A DNA stretch of 64,000 bases from Lentzea flava (GTDB lineage Bacteria; Actinomycetota; Actinomycetes; Mycobacteriales; Pseudonocardiaceae), in NCBI RefSeq assembly GCF_014648475.1, contig NZ_BMRE01000010.1, positions 62,001 to 126,000 on the forward strand, written 5' to 3'. The position numbers were made by a program, and so were the translations under genes. Below are positions 61,696-64,000 of the stretch, piece by piece; position 1 is the first letter of the stretch, and every line of letters starts with the position of its first letter. The notes beneath the pieces were generated by a model. It saw only the letters and a program-made list of their open reading frames with translations. It ran no database searches and was not told the origin of the DNA.

Positions 61696-63122
61696 GCTTC
61701 CACCTCTGATCGATCGCCCGACCACAACGTGTGGAAGCTACCCGGACGATCAACGCGCCGGTACGTGTGGGCACCGAAGAAGTCCCGCTGTCCCTGGACG
61801 AGCGCGGCCGGCAGTCGTTCGCTGCGAAGGCCGTCGTAGTAGGCCAAAGCGGACACGAAGCCAGGAGTCGGCACACCGGATTCGACCGCACGGACCACAA
61901 CCCTGCGCCAAGCGGCCTCCGCGTTCTGCACGGCGTCGCGGAAGTAGTTGTCCACCAACAGAGACGCGAGGTCCGGGTTCGCGTCGTAGGCCTCACGGAT
62001 GCGGTTGAGGAACTGCGCGCGGATGATGCAGCCACCGCGCCAGATCGTCGCCATGGCACCGAGGTCGATGTTCCAGTCGTAGTTCTTCGAGGCCTCGCGG
62101 ATCATGTCGAAGCCCTGCGCGTACGCGACGACCTTCGACGCGTAGAGCGCCTGGCGCACGTCGTCGACCAGGTCCGCGTCCGGCTTCGCGACGACCTCGC
62201 TCGCACCGAACGCGTCGCGCACGGCCTTGCGCTGGTCGGTGTGACCGCTCAGGCTGCGGGCGAACACGGCCTCGGCGATGCCGGTGACCGGCACGCCCAG
62301 CTCCAGCGCCTCCTGCACGGTCCAGCGGCCGGTGCCCTTCTGCTCGGCCGCGTCCTCGATGACCTGCACGAGCGGCGTGCCGTTCGCGTCGACGTGCTTG
62401 AGGACCTCTGCGGTGATCTCGACCAGGTACGACTCCAGGTCACCGGAGTTCCACTGCGTGAAGACCTCGGAGATCTCCGCGGGCGTCTGTCCGCCGACGC
62501 GGCTCAGCAGGTCGAACGCCTCGGCGATCAGCTGCATGTCGGCGTACTCGATGCCGTTGTGCACCATCTTCACGAAGTGCCCGGCACCGTCCGGCCCGAC
62601 GTGCACGCAGCACGGCTGACCGTCCACCTTGGCCGCGATCTCCTCGAACACCGGACCGACGTGCTTGTAGGACTCGGCGGGGCCGCCCGGCATGATGCTG
62701 GGGCCGTTGAGCGCGCCCTCCTCGCCACCGGAGATGCCGGCGCCGACGAACAGCAGCCCCTTCTCCTTCAGGGCGGCCTCACGGCGGCGCGTGTCGGCGT
62801 AGTGGGCGTTGCCGCCGTCGATGACCATGTCGCCGGGTTCGAGGATTTCGCTCAGCTCGTCGATGACGGCGTCGGTCGGCCCACCCGCCTTGACCATGAT
62901 GATGATCTGGCGCGGCGTCTGCAGGCTGTCCACGAGATCCTGCAGCGTCTCCGCGCCGACGAAGTCACCCTCGTGACCGTGCTCGTCGAGCAGGGCCTTC
63001 ATCTTCGCGGGCGTCCGGTTGTGCACGGCGACTTTGAAGCCGTGGCGCGCCAGGTTGCGCGCGAGGTTGCTGCCCATGGTGGCGAGACCGGTGACCGCGA
63101 TGCGTGCTTTGCCTTCCGTCAT
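61692..63122 (-). CDS. gnd: 6-phosphogluconate dehydrogenase, decarboxylating
   Basis: 476 residues, the long form. NADP-binding GLATMGSNLARNLARHGFKV followed by AVHNRT (Asn-Arg-Thr favours NADP). Substrate loops VGAGISGGEEGALNGPSIMP with G and HFVKMVHNGIEYADMQLIAE (catalytic Lys). The C-terminus has the conserved YFRDAVQNAEAAWRRVV and GQRDFFGAHTYRRVDRPGSF (family IHT/AHTYER block). It yields ribulose 5-phosphate, CO2 and NADPH in the cytosol. The ATG at 63122 is set by homology. Confidence 0.96.
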   Translation of the reverse strand: MTEGKARIAVTGLATMGSNLARNLARHGFKVAVHNRTPAKMKALLDEHGHEGDFVGAETLQDLVDSLQTPRQIIIMVKAGGPTDAVIDELSEILEPGDMVIDGGNAHYADTRRREAALKEKGLLFVGAGISGGEEGALNGPSIMPGGPAESYKHVGPVFEEIAAKVDGQPCCVHVGPDGAGHFVKMVHNGIEYADMQLIAEAFDLLSRVGGQTPAEISEVFTQWNSGDLESYLVEITAEVLKHVDANGTPLVQVIEDAAEQKGTGRWTVQEALELGVPVTGIAEAVFARSLSGHTDQRKAVRDAFGASEVVAKPDADLVDDVRQALYASKVVAYAQGFDMIREASKNYDWNIDLGAMATIWRGGCIIRAQFLNRIREAYDANPDLASLLVDNYFRDAVQNAEAAWRRVVVRAVESGVPTPGFVSALAYYDGLRSERLPAALVQGQRDFFGAHTYRRVDRPGSFHTLWSGDRSEVEA

Positions 63123-63231
63123 ACGCGACAGCCTGCCGTGTTCTTTTTGTTTACGCGAGACGTCACAGGGTGTTCTCAGACTCCGTTTTGCCAGGTGAAC
63201 CGCATCACGCCGCAATACGTATGGCTAGGCG

Positions 63232-63237
63232 TAAGTT
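63232..63237 (+). promoter_or_regulatory. -10-like element of a leaderless transcript
   Basis: TAAGTT ends 6 bases before the DUF2218 ATG; there is no Shine-Dalgarno. Confidence 0.35.
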
Positions 63238-63243
63238 GGCTTC

Positions 63244-63531
63244 ATGACGGAATTCACGAGCGTGGGACGCTCGGCGACCGACCGTGCCTCCAGGTACGGC
63301 TCACAACTGGTGAAGCACTTCACGCACAAGGACTTGGAAGGGTCCTGGGAGGACGGACGCGGCTTCGTCCGCTTCTCGGCCGGGCTCGCGGAGTTCGAGG
63401 CGCAGGACGACGCGCTGGTGATGCGCGTGGTGTCCTCGTCGGAGGAGGACGTGGCGCGCCTGCGCGACGTCGTGGAACGGCACCTGGTCCGGTTCGGAAC
63501 CAGGGACGAGCTGACCGTCACGTGGTCCTAG
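63244..63531 (+). CDS. DUF2218 protein
   Basis: 95 residues. The family pattern is clear: DRASRYGSQLVKHFTHKDLE near the start, GFVRFSAGLAEFEAQDDALV in the centre, and VERHLVRFGTRDELTVTW at the end. Members are small cytosolic alpha/beta proteins, often found near siderophore or metal genes; function is unknown. Its stop overlaps that of the convergent LysE gene by two bases. Confidence 0.85.
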   Translation: MTEFTSVGRSATDRASRYGSQLVKHFTHKDLEGSWEDGRGFVRFSAGLAEFEAQDDALVMRVVSSSEEDVARLRDVVERHLVRFGTRDELTVTWS

Positions 63532-64000
63532 GCCGCGAGGACTGACGCGGCCATCCCGATGAGAGCGGTACCACAGACCCGCTCGAACGTCGCGCGGATC
63601 TTCGGCTTGTTCAGCAGGCCGGCCAGCTGACGGGCGAGCGGCACGACGATGACCCAGAACCCCGCGAACACCCCGACCGTGACCGCGCTGAGCAGCGCGG
63701 CCTGCGGGAGCGGCGCGGCGTTCGGGTCCATCGCCTGCGGGATGAGGCTCAGGAACGTGAGCATCACCTTGGGGTTCAACAGGTCGCAGAGCATGCCGCG
63801 CAGGAACACGTTGCCCTTCTGGACCTGGTCGCCGAGCGGCTGGTTCGCTGACCTGAAGGTCATGAACCCGAGGTAGGCCAGATACAGCGCACCGACGGCC
63901 TTGACGACGAACAGGGCGGTCGGCACCGCCACGACGAGCGCGCTCAGACCGACGGTCGCGAGCGTCGCGTGGACCAGCAGCCCGGTGATCACCCCGAGCG
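63528..64000 (-). CDS. LysE family amino-acid exporter (5' end cut by window)
   Basis: The last 157 residues are visible. Helices: LLVHATLATVGLSALVVAVP, FVVKAVGALYLAYLGFMTFR (the conserved LysE AYL block) and FLRGMLCDLLNPKVMLTFLS with LIPQ, whose NPK motif is typical of RhtB/LysE translocators. Two or three further helices follow (LSAVTVGVFAGFWVIVVPLA, VCGTALIGMAASVLAA). It exports amino acids or related solutes. The N-terminal helix with its signature lies beyond position 64000. Confidence 0.88.
   Translation of the reverse strand, partial: LGVITGLLVHATLATVGLSALVVAVPTALFVVKAVGALYLAYLGFMTFRSANQPLGDQVQKGNVFLRGMLCDLLNPKVMLTFLSLIPQAMDPNAAPLPQAALLSAVTVGVFAGFWVIVVPLARQLAGLLNKPKIRATFERVCGTALIGMAASVLAA

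Overview
This is a GC-rich actinobacterial chromosome segment. Lsr2, paired Scr1-like HTH/DUF397 genes, an AfsR/SARP regulator, a giant LuxR-type ATPase regulator, frequent GTG starts, leaderless-looking promoters and 4-bp start/stop overlaps all fit a filamentous actinomycete. The repertoire suggests Pseudonocardiales (a Lentzea, Saccharothrix or Actinosynnema-like organism), but no rRNA or marker gene fixes the genus.

Two very different parts are visible. Positions 1 to about 10,300 are an accessory, decaying zone. It holds an ImmA-type protease gene with a frameshift, cut off by an IS481-like remnant; an IS110 element whose transposase has three frameshifts; a frameshifted small secreted protein; an ISL3 remnant that truncates a broken Scr1-like regulator; a broken small conserved gene; and a 5'-truncated, frameshifted PPE/ESX-type gene lying against a tRNA-Leu(CAA). 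Inside this debris a three-gene operon is intact (1338-4957): acyl-CoA oxidase, alpha/beta hydrolase and zinc alcohol dehydrogenase.

From 10.3 kb to 64 kb the genes are intact and ordinary chromosomal. They are csoR with its operator; lsr2; a fused aminodeoxychorismate synthase; an ECF-like sigma factor with a membrane partner; a metallophosphoesterase; a polyamine operon (ornithine decarboxylase, AdoMet decarboxylase, spermidine synthase); an S9 peptidase; a lipid-methyltransferase/DUF1295 pair; a Lipoprotein_15-type secreted protein; gcvT-glyA under a tandem glycine riboswitch; small membrane proteins separated by a 47-bp tandem hairpin array; a CaiB/acyl-CoA dehydrogenase pair; thiolase and FadB; an AraC regulator behind a promoter carrying a perfect DasR-type (dre) palindrome; a LacI regulator; a GH1 beta-glucosidase with a sugar ABC importer under a LacI-type palindrome; a phytase-like secreted esterase; an FtsX-type ABC transporter; LAL and SARP regulators; a Scr1/DUF397 pair; a SulP-carbonic anhydrase fusion; dacB, gnd, DUF2218; and a LysE exporter cut by the window end.

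The most interesting leads are: (i) the dre palindrome between -35 and -10, followed by a 21-bp hairpin just before the AraC start; (ii) a 24-codon leader ORF between the glycine riboswitch and gcvT with a TGATG junction; (iii) the 47-bp hairpin array; (iv) a CFA-type methyltransferase and a FadB that both lack internal family-conserved segments in frame; (v) the structured non-coding end of the IS110 element, where a bridge RNA would lie; (vi) a nine-codon leaderless mini-ORF before the ornithine decarboxylase gene. No biosynthetic cluster, CRISPR array or intact prophage is present.
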